DNA from: Bimastos eiseni
Lineage: Eukaryota > Annelida > Clitellata > Crassiclitellata > Lumbricidae
Reading direction: 5' to 3'
Assembly (NCBI GenBank): GCA_959347315.1
Contig: OY365810.1
Coordinates: 9,953,647 to 10,017,646, forward strand
Length of the DNA: 64,000 nt
The position numbers and the translations under genes are program-made. The notes beneath the pieces are model-generated. The model was not told where the DNA came from, did no database searches, and worked only from the letters and a program-made list of their open reading frames with translations. How positions within the stretch are numbered: the first letter of the stretch is position 1; the number at the start of each line of letters is the position of its first letter. Of this stretch, positions 26,566-37,727 are shown in pieces.

Positions 26566-26810
26566 AATCATACAGCGGTTTGTCAGTTTGAAATTAAACG
26601 GAAATTATTATTATAACTAATATCATTATAATTTACTTAGGAAATTAATCAGCAAGAAAAACTCCAAGATCACGAACTAAGTCTGCATTAGAAGACCGAA
26701 TAGAACATACTTCATCTAGTTGCAGGGTGACAAATTTCAAGTCACAATGTGATCGAAATAGACGGTTAAATCATATCAATTCTGTTTTGCCTATATTATA
26801 ACTTCAAACG

Positions 26811-26820
26811 CATAGACACA

Positions 26821-26854
<34 letters not shown>

Positions 26855-26863
26855 TCCACACAA
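26811..26863. repeat. (CA)n microsatellite
   Basis: Near-pure ACACAC run. Confidence 0.95.
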
Positions 26864-27553
26864 CGATTGTATCTCATGGAATCATGTAATGAGCCTGGTT
26901 TTTGAGTTATCAATGTTAGTGGTCGAGAGTTTTACATGTTATAATTCGGTGTCATCAGCGATCATCATATTATGTCATCAGCGTAAAAATGAATAGAAAT
27001 GTTGTAGCGTAGTGCAAGTTTGGCAATTTAGATGTGCATAATAACTAGCAACGCGCCAAAAATGGAGCCTGGAGAACTCCAATGATTAGGTTAGCAGTTT
27101 TTAGACATATATTACGAGTCCTGGGAGTAATAGAAGAGGAGAAACAAAGTAGTGCAAATGCAGAAATTCTAAATTGCATTTGAAGCATTTGGAAAAGGAT
27201 AATATATTTAACGTAATCAAATGCGGCTTAGCTTCAAGGAGGAGAAGAACAGTTATGAGCCCATGTCAAGAGCCAACACAATATCGCTATATACATACCT
27301 TTATAACAGCTGTTTCCATTGAGTAGAATCGTTTATAGCTAGATTGTGCTATAGAGTAAGTAAGTAGGTCATGTGATTCAGTAAAGTTTGAGGTCGGCAG
27401 AACGCGTAAAAAATATGCTTAAATTTGGACAATAGTTTGCAGTTGTAAAAATAGGTCAATCACCCAGTTGCTCAATCAATCATTCAATCACTTGCTCACA
27501 CACCCAAATTCATATATTGACGCATCAATCAGGAAATGCACCAGCCTCCCAGC
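26864..27553. other. Gene-free stretch
   Basis: Nothing recognised. Confidence 0.35.
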
Positions 27554-27679
27554 CAGAGGCGGCGATCCTGGGGGGGGGGGGGGTCAGAGAGGTGACATGT
27601 TATACGTTTGTCCCCCAACATTTTTTACCCCTCTCATTGGGTTTCTCCCCCCACCTCTCAACCGAAGTCGCCGCCTCTG
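27554..27679. mobile_element. Tiny hAT-like MITE
   Basis: Ends CAGAGGCGGCGA and TCGCCGCCTCTG are perfect inverted repeats of hAT type around 100 bp containing a long G run. The flanking octamers agree at only 5 of 8 positions, so it is an old insertion or a deleted copy. Confidence 0.6.
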
Positions 27680-27769
27680 AACCCATCCAACTCACGCACA
27701 TCCACCCAAATCCTACCGTTTGAAACAACTCTATATGATAGTCTACATCATCCATGCACTCGCTGCTCA

Positions 27770-28560
27770 CAGACAGGTTCAGTTGCTGAGTCACCTGACA
27801 ATACACAGCCGTGACTGTTATCTGAAGTGTTGCTTGTGTATAAGATTAAGAGGTGATCAGTTGTTTGTATTACAGCTCCAATGTTTCTTGTTGCATGTTA
27901 AACGGACAGAGCTAGACTACTGCAACTCTCTTTGATTTCCTGACGGCGCATTGCGTCTTCTAACTATAGCCTAATGCAACTCACGGAAATATTGCGTCTT
28001 AAATTTTCGTGCTGAGACCACAACATACCCAGGTATTATTCCCTTGGTTATAATATCATCAGCTTTTTTGTAACTGCTTCAAGTAGGGTCTATTCATTCC
28101 TCGCCATCCCTTTTATCCACGGTCGCGAAGCATTTGCAGATCAACGACCATCATTGTTATCTACGATTACTCTCTGTAGTACTTCGAAGAATTTACTTTG
28201 TTTTCAATCAGCATCTGATGTAAATTATGTTATTGTCTTTGGCATGTTTTTGGAAAGGTCATGTTATTCTGTTGATATTGTTTAAGAAATACACCTGGTA
28301 ATAGACCTACTCAGATTTGTTACTTGTAAGCTTATAACATCAATTATTGTATGTTTATCAGCTCTGTTGTTTCTTGCCTTTGCCTCTGATGTGGTTTCAA
28401 TAATTCAAAGTATGATTCTGAATTTTAATGTTTATGCTCGTTTTTCTGTTAAAACTGGCAGAGAAGCACACACAGCATAACTGATATCTTAATTTAGTCA
28501 TGTATAATTTTTTTAAATTCTTCTAAATGGTAGAGCGTGTGACTTCACATTTGTTAAACG
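27770..28560 (+). pseudogene. Diverged duplicate of the Ly6 gene 5' flank
   Basis: Collinear with 30085-30430. Matching blocks are TTGCTGA.TCA.CTGACAAT (27781 against 30094), AAGATT...GAGGTGATCA.TTGTTTG (27842 against 30162), GTTTCAATAATT (28393 against 30227) and ATAACTGATATC.TAATTT (28478 against 30321). This copy has about 470 bp extra in the middle and no Ly6 exon follows it; LINE sequence begins just downstream. Confidence 0.55.
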
Positions 28561-28639
28561 AAAGTCACCTGTCTGGTAAAATAATATGGGTGAGGAAACA
28601 TCTTGGCGTACTATTTCACCAACGCGTACAATGTACGTG

Positions 28640-28760
28640 TATACCGGCCTCCCGCAGGGTCTGATTGGGCAATTGGAGCGGATTTTGCAAAGGGCAGCGC
28701 GATTTATTGGTTGCATCTTTAGGGCGGCTCATTTGATTGGAGGGCAATAAACATTGCGTA
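28640..28760 (+). pseudogene. CR1/L2-like LINE fragment
   Basis: A short translation with LERILQRAARFIG matches the LQR.QN.AARL motif region after the RT domain in CR1/L2 elements. No tail is present. Confidence 0.45.
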
Positions 28761-28789
28761 TCTCTAGAAGGTGAGATGGACTGGACAGG

Positions 28790-29335
28790 GCAACACAATA
28801 CTGGTCAAAGACGGGGTTGGAAGTGTGCTGAAACAAACTGACGATTTTAAACACCTTGGATCGGCAATGAACGCTACGGGGGCTTTGAGCATGATGTCAA
28901 AAATAGGATAGAGACAGCTTGGCAAAAATGGAAGGACTTGATCGGTGTATTGTACGATACCAAAATGCCGACTCATCTCAAGTCAGACGTTTACAAAACA
29001 ACGATAAGACCGACGATGATCCATGAAGCAGAGGCATGGACACTGACGAAGAAAGAAGAAGGGTTATTAGAGAGAACAGAGATGAGAATGCTGAGGTGGA
29101 TTCTTGGAATATCACTTAGGGATAAGACGAGGAGCAAAGACGCAGAAAGACGATGGGACTGGCACGTATTGCGAGAAAATACGAGAAGCCATGTAATGAG
29201 ATGAGAGGACGAAAGCCACATTAAACGTATTATGAGAGCGGATGTCAACGGACGACGCAATCGGGGACGCAATCTGTGGCACTGTGTGGCAGCTGTCTTT
29301 TGCGATGTTAAAGGCTCATACGAAGCTGCAAAAGC
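28790..29335 (+). pseudogene. Second LINE fragment, different clade, frameshifted
   Basis: The translation contains, in order and in shifting frames, FKHLGS, KNRIETAWQKWKDL, YKTTIRPTM, EAWTL.KKEE, LLERTEMRMLRWILG, and then IKRIMRADVNGRRNRGR. This is the thumb and C-terminal region of a non-LTR reverse transcriptase (RTE-like or related, clade uncertain). At least two frameshifts and stops make it a relic. It occupies the place where exon 1 of a duplicated Ly6 gene would be. Confidence 0.75.
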
Positions 29336-29559
29336 ATCCTGCACCGTGACTGTGACATTCCACGTCACACAACGACTTCCTGGCCAAGGTGGAATGGTGA
29401 CACCATTAGGCCTTTTGCGGTTTGATCTGGAGAGACCGTTGGGCGCTGAGGGCCAGGATTGTGGCTTTGGTAAGAGATTGCCAATCCCGTTGTTATTCAA
29501 ATAATATGCAGACAAAATTAGGCATAATATACATGCAAACATTTAATAAAATCGGTAGT

Positions 29560-29705
29560 AATTATAATAATAATAATAATAATAATAATATTAGTAATAA
29601 TATTATTATACTACGACTAATAAAAGTTAAAATAATAATTATAATAAATAACAAGAATAATAATAACAACAACAAAATAATAGTAATAACAATAATAGTG
29701 ATAAA

Positions 29706-29755
<50 letters not shown>

Positions 29756-29825
29756 CAACAACAATAACAATAATAATAATAATAATAATAATGGCAAATA
29801 ATAATTATGCTAATTATAATAATGA
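29560..29825. repeat. (AAT)n microsatellite
   Basis: About 260 bp of imperfect AAT with AAC islands. Asn- or Ile-rich frames on + and Tyr-rich on - are artefacts. Confidence 0.95.
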
Positions 29826-29828
29826 ATG

Positions 29829-29985
29829 AATGGTGTGACTTTCGAAGCATCTCGACCACCATTGAGAAGAATTGGAAGAAGATAGAAAATTTGGTCCGTT
29901 AATGAGAACGTTACCGTTTTTGACAACGTCTCATTCTAAAAGGGCATTTTGACCTGATGCAAAATATTCATCAAGAGCAATGGTG
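29829..29985 (+). repeat. Duplicate of 30695-30850 (Ly6 intron 1 sequence)
   Basis: GGTGTGACTTTCGAAGCATC, then ATTG.GAAGAATTGG, then CAACGTCTCATTCT.AAAGGG, then ATTCATCAAGA.CAA appear in the same order at both places, about 867 bp apart. Confidence 0.85.
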
Positions 29986-30049
29986 ATAATAATGGAAATA
30001 ATTAGAGCAGCTAAAATAATGGTAGCATCAATGGCATCAGAACTTGCTG

Positions 30050-30080
<31 letters not shown>

Positions 30081-30495
30081 CCCCTCTCTGGTTCAATTGC
30101 TGATTCATCTGACAATGCGTAACTGTGCGCAAATTATTAACTTGATTTGTCGCTTGTATTTAAGATTTTGAGGTGATCAATTGTTTGCGTAACAGGTCCT
30201 TTGTTTTTTGTTATATCCTCTGAAGTAGTTTCAATAATTTACAATTGACTTCTGAATTTTGATTTGCTGTTTGTTTTGGCTGTCATGTTATTCTTTTGGA
30301 AATGTTGAAGAAATACATACATAACTGATATCCTAATTTCTTGTTGCTTTCTTGGTTCTTTGTCAAAAAGTGTCACAGCGTGCATGGACTTTGACATTTT
30401 CTTAAGCGAACCACTGTTACAAAATATGAAAATTATCAGTAATATGTATTAGATGTTATGAAACACAACGCGTTGATAAAACACGCTTCGCTGAC

Positions 30496-30502
30496 TATTT
30501 AA
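30496..30502 (+). promoter_or_regulatory. Candidate TATA-like box of the Ly6 gene
   Basis: TATTTAA, 79 bp before the start codon, leaves room for a short 5' UTR. Suggestive only. Confidence 0.35.
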
Positions 30503-30580
30503 GTCACAACGAAGATGCACTATTACACTGTTCCTTTGGTTTCAACTCTGCTCAGTATTTGGACTCAGACTTCGAAGATA

Positions 30581-33500
30581 ATGGGACGCTTCATCCTGAT
30601 TTCCTTGGTCATGCTCGCGCTGATCGCAGCCGCAACAGGTATTTTATGTTTTATTTTCCACGGACAATCAACTGATATCTATTTGGTTTAGGTACTATGG
30701 TGTGACTTTCGAAGCATCTCGTCCATCATTGGGAAGAATTGGGAGAAAATAGAAAGTTTGGTCTGTGAATGCGATCGTTACCGTTTTTTCGACAACGTCT
30801 CATTCTGAAAGGGCATTTTGACGTCATGCAAAGTATTCATCAAGAACAAAGTGTTTTTAGATGGTTCCTAGTGGAAGTGGTGAGAAGGCGCTATATGAAT
30901 ATGACTTTATACGTGTGTCCAACTTTGGTCATTCTTACAGTAAACACAGTGACAATGTCAAAAGCTTCTTCTTTCTTTTTTAGATCCTTGCTGGTCGACT
31001 CACTGCCAGTGTTTGTCTTTTCGCCACATAGTAATCTGATCATTCAAAGTTTTTCCTATCAAATATAGCAGTTCTAATAGAGTTGCTGAACTTGTTTAAC
31101 GGTGAAACATTGGTTGTGCCCCATTTTACCTAAGTGAGCTCCGTCTTTCTGTTTCTGATTTAGTGGCTCGTAGAAGTCTTCGCTCTTCGGCTGAAAGGGA
31201 GTTTTTGACCGCGCGAGTCCTCTCCTCAGCTAGAGAGTCCCATGTCCTTTTATGCATTGGTGCTTTCGCTTAGTTGGGCTCTCACTAGAGCTGTGTTTGT
31301 TACCTCGGAACGATGCAGCTACATTGTATCGGCAACTTAAATATTAACTTTTAATATCAGCTGTTGTGGATTCGCCTTTGAGAAGCCAATATAAATTTTC
31401 AGTATGAACTACATTTGTAGTCAATGAATTAGGCCTATTGGGTAGCCGTTGGTGTATGCATGCATCTATGTAAGTGACTCTTTTAGCGCTTATAAGAACC
31501 TCTCGAAGGTGCTACGTGTGTCATAATATTATGGGCCAAGAGCTTCGAAAGGTTGTGCAACACTTAATATAATTTATGGGTTTACTTTGTAGGCCTCAGT
31601 TGCTATCAATGCTCTTTTCTTCTACATGGATACGATTGTGCCGTGATGTCCCCAGAAATGGAGGTTAATCGTCGCCGTCAGTGTAGAAGTGATCAAAAGT
31701 ATTGCAGAGTTAGACAAATGCGAGTACAGACCGGTCAGCAACTGATTTGATTACTTTGATTACTATCTGCTAATTTATTTTTTGGATAACCAGCGCATCA
31801 TATTCTTGAAAGTATTGACGTCAGTGGCGCGTCTACCCATAGGCGCATCAGGCGCGCGCCTAGAGCCCCCAAATCTCAGGGGCTCCCAAATGATGAAAAC
31901 ATTGAATACAAAATAATATCTTAGGCGCCTCCCAAATGAATGGAAACATTTCATATAAAATAACATCTCAATGGGCCCCAAATATACAGCATTTCATATA
32001 AAATAACATCTCAAAAGGCCCCAAATGATTGAGAACATCTAATATAAAATAGCATCTGAGGGGTCCTCAAATGAATGAAGACATTAAATACAAAATAACA
32101 TCTCAGGGGCCCCCAATGAATGGAAACACGATTGAAATATTGTAAACATTACAAATTCTTTATATTTGCAGCAAAGCATTTACATGACAAGTCTATTGGA
32201 GTAATTAATAATTACTTTATTAATGTCAATATCAATATCATTTCGGTTAGCTGTATTGATAAGAGCGACACCTGCGTGTTATGAGCCTCTTCGCATCCAG
32301 AAGTTGGCTCAGTGTTTAATTGAATGAAATTTTAAAATGAAGTTGCGTATTTCGATATTTAATATGTGACGTGACGTCGCATATCTCAGACTCCCCTCCC
32401 TTCGTCACAAGTCGTCACAGATGTATGATCACTCCAATAGGCGCATGACGTCATTTATAGACGGCCCCTCACACTCGGTGTACAAATTAAGAATGGCCAG
32501 AAAAATGGGGCCATTTGCGCCTAGGGCCCCGAGTTCTGTAAACGCGCCTCTGATTGACGTTCGAGTTATAAGTACAAGAACAATAGTTATGCAAAATAAT
32601 ATAACTAAAATTTGTTTTGCTTTCGCCTTCCTCAAAAAGTTATGATATGCGTGTCGAGGGAAACAGCCAAACAGCCAGACCAATAAACTGAATGGATTTG
32701 GAAGCGAAATGAAAGTCTGTATTAAATCGATTGCAAAGTTAATCAGATAGAGTGTTACAGATGAATTGTCCAGTACCTCTGAATGAATTCAGGACAAAGA
32801 CGATGACATAATTTACAGCAGGTGTAGATTGGAAAGAAAGTCAACCCTTTCGAGTTCTGCAAAGTGTAACCGTGGATAATAACGCTGGCGAGGAATGATT
32901 ACTTGAATCGATAAGCTCAGAAACAGGAAGCTAATATAGAGAACAATATCTAGACATGTTATGGTCTCGACACGAAAATTCAATCCCTCAGTCAGCTGCA
33001 TTTAACTAATTAGTAGAGCAATGTGCTGTCAGGAAATGAAAGAGTTGCAATAATGAAGCTTCATCCGTTGGAGATTGCGTGTTGTGAATTGGTGCCTTCA
33101 ATATTATGAAGTACACGCAGATTATCCGCCTCCCCTATCATAATGGCGACTTCTTAGCAAATTACCAATTATTTTAATTATTGATAATGGTAATAATAAT
33201 AAGAAGAGTCGTTATTAATAGAAATATGAGTGCTAAGTTGGCGCCTTTCTTTATCTCACTCTTTCTGCCACTTTCGATCACTGACGTTTTTTGATGGTCT
33301 CATCTGAATTGTTTATGGTTTAATGATAACCTTTCTTTAATTTTTCTGTATCACAGGCTCACTTCAAGCCTTCCTCTTAATTTCCGCTCTTTGTCTGTTT
33401 TTATATCTTTATTTATTGGTTCTAAGATATTATAGACAAATTGTTCCACCTGCACTCATTCGATGGCTTGTATTGTAATATGTTCCTAAGGTAGGAACTC

Positions 33501-34386
33501 CTTGCAAGGAGGGATATCTCGCTCGCTTCAGAGACCTCTGCACTAATAATACTTGGGAGAATGTTCTTACTTGATGACACACATTCATAAGTACACCTTT
33601 GTATTTTGTGATGCTTGTAATGCTTTGTTTTGGCGGTGCCTGCTTGATTGTTTGCGAATAAACAGATATTGATTGGTTGATTGATGCTGTTTATTATTAT
33701 TATTGCTATCATTATCATTATATTATTATTATTATTATTATTATTTTATTATTATTATTATTGTTGTTGTTGTTGTTTTTTTTTTTTCAAGCGTCTTTCT
33801 ATATGCATTCAGCGTCACAATCTGGTCGGCTTGAAGATGCGACCTAACCCTCCGGACAACTAACCTGTGTCAATGATCTCTATAGAATAGATATTTATTG
33901 AAGCCATCGCTGACATTTCATTACACAGCAAAATAACATTCACGTGTTTAAGTATAACTAACTAATAAAATAGTCATTTAACTAAATAGGAGAAGATGGA
34001 CAACAGGAGTTCCAAAGGGGAATAATCCCCGCTTGGAAGGAACCCTTATTTTCAACAAATGACATGATCATAGTGGATGGCGGTTTATATCAAACGATGT
34101 CCCTGGGAATCGAAGTAACTCAGGCAACATATTAAAATAACATGAATGAAGATTACTGTCATGATCCACAAATATTGTCTCTTTTGTTTCAGTTAACCGG
34201 TTCAACTTGTATTCTTATCTCAGGGAGTGTACCAATGAGACAAGGGCATATAGATCTGTACAGTGTACGGTGGTTAACATAATCGAAGAGTGCACATATG
34301 CATGCGACGTAGATCAGTGTAACTATTTAGATTATCCAGGTGATTTAATCTACAGACGACCACCAATACAAGGCGGTAGAAACTGA
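30581..34386 (+). CDS. Secreted Ly6/uPAR (LU domain) protein, three exons, 130 aa
   Basis: Exons 30581-30638, 31593-31733 and 34193-34386 join in frame through two phase-1 introns with GT/AG ends. Exon 1 is a signal peptide (MGRF, then a hydrophobic stretch ending AAATG). The mature part starts L-S-C-Y-Q-C, the classic opening of an LU domain, and has ten cysteines (23, 26, 35, 50, 57, 79, 91, 100, 104, 109), closing with D-Q-C-N. This is the number and end motif expected for the three-finger fold with five disulfides. Asn81 is in a glycosylation sequon. There is no hydrophobic C-terminus, so it is probably secreted rather than GPI-anchored. An ATTAAA lies at 34432. The ligand cannot be told from sequence. 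Intron 2 hosts a hAT element (31822-32552). Confidence 0.88.
31130..31275 (+). pseudogene. Possible LINE fragment in Ly6 intron 1
   Basis: A short translation with R-R-S-L-R-S-S resembles the C-terminal region of CR1/L2 ORF2. Weak. Confidence 0.25.
31822..32552. mobile_element. hAT-type MITE with five internal ~60 bp repeats
   Basis: Ends CAGTGGCGCGTCTAC and CAGAGGCGCGTTTAC (the latter read from the right) are hAT-like. The flanking duplication ATTGACGT is perfect (31814-31821 and 32553-32560). Inside, from about 31871 to 32135, a unit containing CTCA.GGGCCCC.AAATGA, then ACAT, then ATA.AAAATAACAT repeats about five times. No transposase. It lies in intron 2 of the Ly6 gene. Confidence 0.93.
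33420..33685 (+). mobile_element. Retroposon 3' end with ATTGATTG tail
   Basis: Ends in GCGAATAAACAGATATTGAT followed by GGTTGATTGATG, the type of short-repeat tail seen on CR1/L2-like retroposons. No coding part recognised. Confidence 0.4.
33686..33790. repeat. (TTA)n and (TTG)n run with T tract
   Basis: Trinucleotide repeat in Ly6 intron 2. Confidence 0.95.
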
Positions 34387-35011
34387 ATGGTTTAGCCTAC
34401 GACGCTAATATAAATTCTACAGTCATTGACAATTAAATTATCCTCTTAAAGAAGCTGCATCTAGAGCATAAGGAATATGCCTTGAAATGTAAATGTATAT
34501 TTAATAGAAAATAACCTTTATTATCCACTTGAATTTTACAGCGTGTTTGCCATTAAAATCGGAATTACTGATCAACTATTTAAATCATAATGATGCTTAG
34601 CTATTCAAGCACAAAATGCTAAATTGTTGATAATTTTATGTTGTCAAATACACTCCGAAATTATTTCCGACTAATTCATGTTATAAAACCATTAGTATAC
34701 AGTCCGGATGTAAGAATTTTAGTTACTCTTGCGACAGCGTATACTTTATCCTCCGAATGTGAAAGAAAGCCAACCACTTAGATCTGGACTTGGATCCCAA
34801 CTTGATTCATGTGACAAGTGACAACCCACTTGAGATACCGCTCTTAGATGAGCTGCATGGTGCTTAGCGTGTAGCTTTTATGCGAAGCCGTACACTAACT
34901 GGTTGATACGACCTTGCTAAATGCCTTTGGCGCAGCGAGACAAAGGAGTACAAAATGCTGTCCATGTCAATTATTTCCAGCACTTTATTCTTGTGCATAT
35001 CCCGGGATATT
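34387..35011. other. Ly6 3' flank
   Basis: No further gene recognised. Confidence 0.35.
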
Positions 35012-35080
35012 GAGCACCTCTGATTAGGTTGTACTGTGAGAGGCGCTTCATAAATCCGTAAATAGAATAGAATAGAATAG
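35012..35080 (+). mobile_element. LINE 3' tail, solo copy
   Basis: GCACCTCTGATTAGGTTGTA, then GAGAGGCGCTTCATAAATCC, then a TAGAATAGAA end, matching the tail at 14222-14296. No ORF precedes it. Confidence 0.7.
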
Positions 35081-35918
35081 ATATTCGCAAGGGAGGAAAT
35101 AGCATAAGACGCCTGTTTTGAGTATTTTCATTTTATACATTATGATTATTCTATCCAGTATTCGATTCGTTGTACAGTTAGTAACAGCATCAGCATACAC
35201 TGTCAAAATTAAAACTGTATGACTAATTAAAATGCGTTATCATTCGATATAAAAACAAGAAAATAGAATAACATAGTATTAAATACAAAAATAAACCATT
35301 TATAATGCAAGCAAATAAAGCAAGCCCCGCATTATAGTTAATAAACGTCTTGCAGGCTTAATTGGAAATTATAAAAGCCCACATAAAATTAAAAAAATAA
35401 ACTTGTATTTGTTCTCTCTGCATAAGGAAGAGAAAATCGTAGATAAAATCATTTAATCATGATGAGACCATAGTAGGTATAGTACTTAGAATAGACTAGT
35501 AACTGGTAACTTATCATACAGATTACGGATACTGCGTATAGGCCTACAGTTTCATACTTTCATTCATACTAAACTAAAATATCTGTCAATTGAAAAGTCG
35601 TGATTTGCCTCTTGTAGATCTTAAGTAGGTTTTAATTAGTTTGAGTCTTGGAAATCACGAGCTTAATCACCATAATCCCGATCATCAATTGACAGATTCA
35701 ACTGTGCTACGAGTTGGAATAAGAAAGTGGCTAATAGGAGTTGATCCAGCGACATCTTGTTGATTAACTTCTCTGCGCTTCTTGTATTCTGACCGCTTAG
35801 TTTTTTGTCTTTTGTTTTTAAACATTGTGAATGGTCTGGCTGACAAAACAAATGCAATATAGATTTCACCTATCAGAAAATTATTATAATAATATTAATA
35901 GTTGTTCAGGCGGGGTGA
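35081..35918. other. Gene-free, AT-rich
   Basis: Nothing recognised. Confidence 0.35.
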
Positions 35919-36000
35919 CCGGACAATTCGGCGCCGGACAATTCGGCGCCGGACAATTCGGCGCCGGACAATTCGGCGACTGACAATTCGGCGCCGGACG
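35919..36000. repeat. 15-bp minisatellite, five units
   Basis: CCGGACAATTCGGCG repeated, the fourth unit altered (GACTG). It abuts the foldback element to its right. Confidence 0.95.
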
Positions 36001-36005
36001 AGTTT

Positions 36006-36456
36006 GTAAGTTTATTTTGACCAGATATCGGTACGTAGTAACTGACATTTTTTAAATATTCAAAATGGGAACGAAATAATATTCTTCATATTATTCAGCA
36101 CATGTTTGGTTATTGTAGAGTCATAGTCAACACTTAGAGACCGTGTCACCTTCTAACTAGAGTGGTCATCCACTGTAGAGAAAACTAAAGAAAAATATTA
36201 CAAATTACATCGATTTCGGTTTCTGACTTACATAGTATTTACTAACGGCAGTAGAAGTTGAAAAAATCCATACCTTAATGTTGCTGTACTCTTTAATCGG
36301 CAGTACTCAAAGTCAGTATTTTAGGGCTGTTATCTTCACCAGTCTCAATAATAACTACACATGTGCTGGGTAATATGAAGAATTCTATTATCGCTCACAA
36401 ATATTAAAAAAATGCCAGTTACTCTATACCGATATCTGGTCTAAATATACTTAAAA
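36006..36456. mobile_element. Foldback element with ~110 bp inverted arms
   Basis: 36006-36116 is inverted at 36348-36456. Matching blocks include CCAGATATCGGTA, GTAACTG.CATTTTTT, ATTCTTCATATTA and CAGCACATGT. The 230 bp centre is unique, with no coding frame. The 15-bp minisatellite sits only on the left. Confidence 0.8.
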
Positions 36457-36571
36457 GCTGGTACTTCGGTATACCGTAAAAAGGCATGGTGCCAGGTTTA
36501 GACAAATGCAACAAGAATCTTGAAGAATACAACAAACACAACAATAATTTTTAATTAATTTTTTAATCGAA

Positions 36572-36649
36572 AATGCCGCCCCTAGGACAAGTGACGCCAG
36601 GGCGGTTCGCTCTATTCGCCCCCTTCGCCCCCTCGCTATGCCACTGATA
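36572..36649. mobile_element. Solo hAT-like transposon end
   Basis: Read from the right it starts CAGTGGCATAGCGAGGGGGC, a hAT-type terminus. The partner end and target duplication were not found. Confidence 0.4.
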
Positions 36650-37234
36650 AGTGCACAACAAATTTAAATAAAATTGTGGGTTAATGACGCAATCTACTAT
36701 TCTCAGATAATTGCGTGAATACATACTTTTTGGCTGTGCAAGAAACCTATCTGAAACAGGTCACTTCTAATTGTTTGGAAATATTGCCGAATCATAATTC
36801 AGCAAAATGGGTCAAGAAGACCTGACATCCATCAACACCACAAAGTTACTTAATATGTCTCTCAGTTTCATATATTATTCTCTTATGAAATTCTATTGTA
36901 CTCTGAGGTAGTCGCTGCAAGTGTCAACAAATGTCATGAAATATCATGAAAATGTGAAATGACTAAATGACCTCGAATTAATTACGCACACGCGTCACCT
37001 ACTTGTACATTATTTGTCCATTCAAACTTAGTTATTATTAGTACAAATTGCTTATTGAAGAGGGCATTTTAATATATGTTGATCCTATACCATCTCAGAT
37101 GAGGGATCGTACACTTCATTGACTATTTCAACCTGGTTCATGCAAAAACCTATTAATTTGGGAATATTTTAAAGAATACAATTTCGAACTTACATTGACC
37201 CAATTGATGAACGAAGTATAATTATACGAAGTAT
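36650..37234. other. Gene-free stretch
   Basis: Nothing recognised. Confidence 0.35.
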
Positions 37235-37319
37235 ATACGGTTTTTCGCAATGGGAGCGCCTCTGATTAGGTTGCACTGTGTGAGGCGCTTCATAAATTCG
37301 TGAATAGAATAGAATAGAA
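37235..37319 (+). mobile_element. LINE 3' tail, solo copy
   Basis: Same tail family as 14222-14296 and 35012-35080 (GGGAGCGCCTCTGATTAGGT, then GAGGCGCTTCATAAATTCG, then TAGAATAGAA). Confidence 0.7.
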
Positions 37320-37727
37320 CCCATTTTGGATTCCGCTCTTAGATAAGCTGGTGCTTAGCGTTTAGCCTATATACGTTTTTTGGAATGTTTAATCGGTTGA
37401 ATCGCATGATATACAAAATGCTGGTAAAAATTTACTAAAGAGCGATATTGACATTAAAGACTCCCGCAACTTTAGTCAAGAAACAGATGAAAAATCACGA
37501 GAATGTTGCGCACAATAACAGCCCAACATATTTTGAAAAAGCCAACCATTGTCAACTATAAAGATGGATAAGAAAATTAATGCATTTTTGCCATGAAATG
37601 CGAAGAGAATTGGAAGACATCTTGTGTTGACTTGGATTCTATCACTTATTATGGAATCTGTGCATACCGTCTTCAAGGAGACTACACTTTGGCGCTCTCA
37701 ATCCCAAGGTGGTTAAATAGAACCTTC

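Noticed and set aside
28991..29542. 183-codon minus-strand frame, the second longest single-strand frame outside the NHL, RING and CARD exons
   Set aside because: Antisense of a plus-strand LINE fragment with clear RT-derived motifs.
29422..29862. Asn/Ile-rich and Tyr-rich frames
   Set aside because: Translation of an (AAT)n run.
35919..36000. CRISPR-like array
   Set aside because: 15-bp units are directly abutting with no spacers, in eukaryotic DNA.
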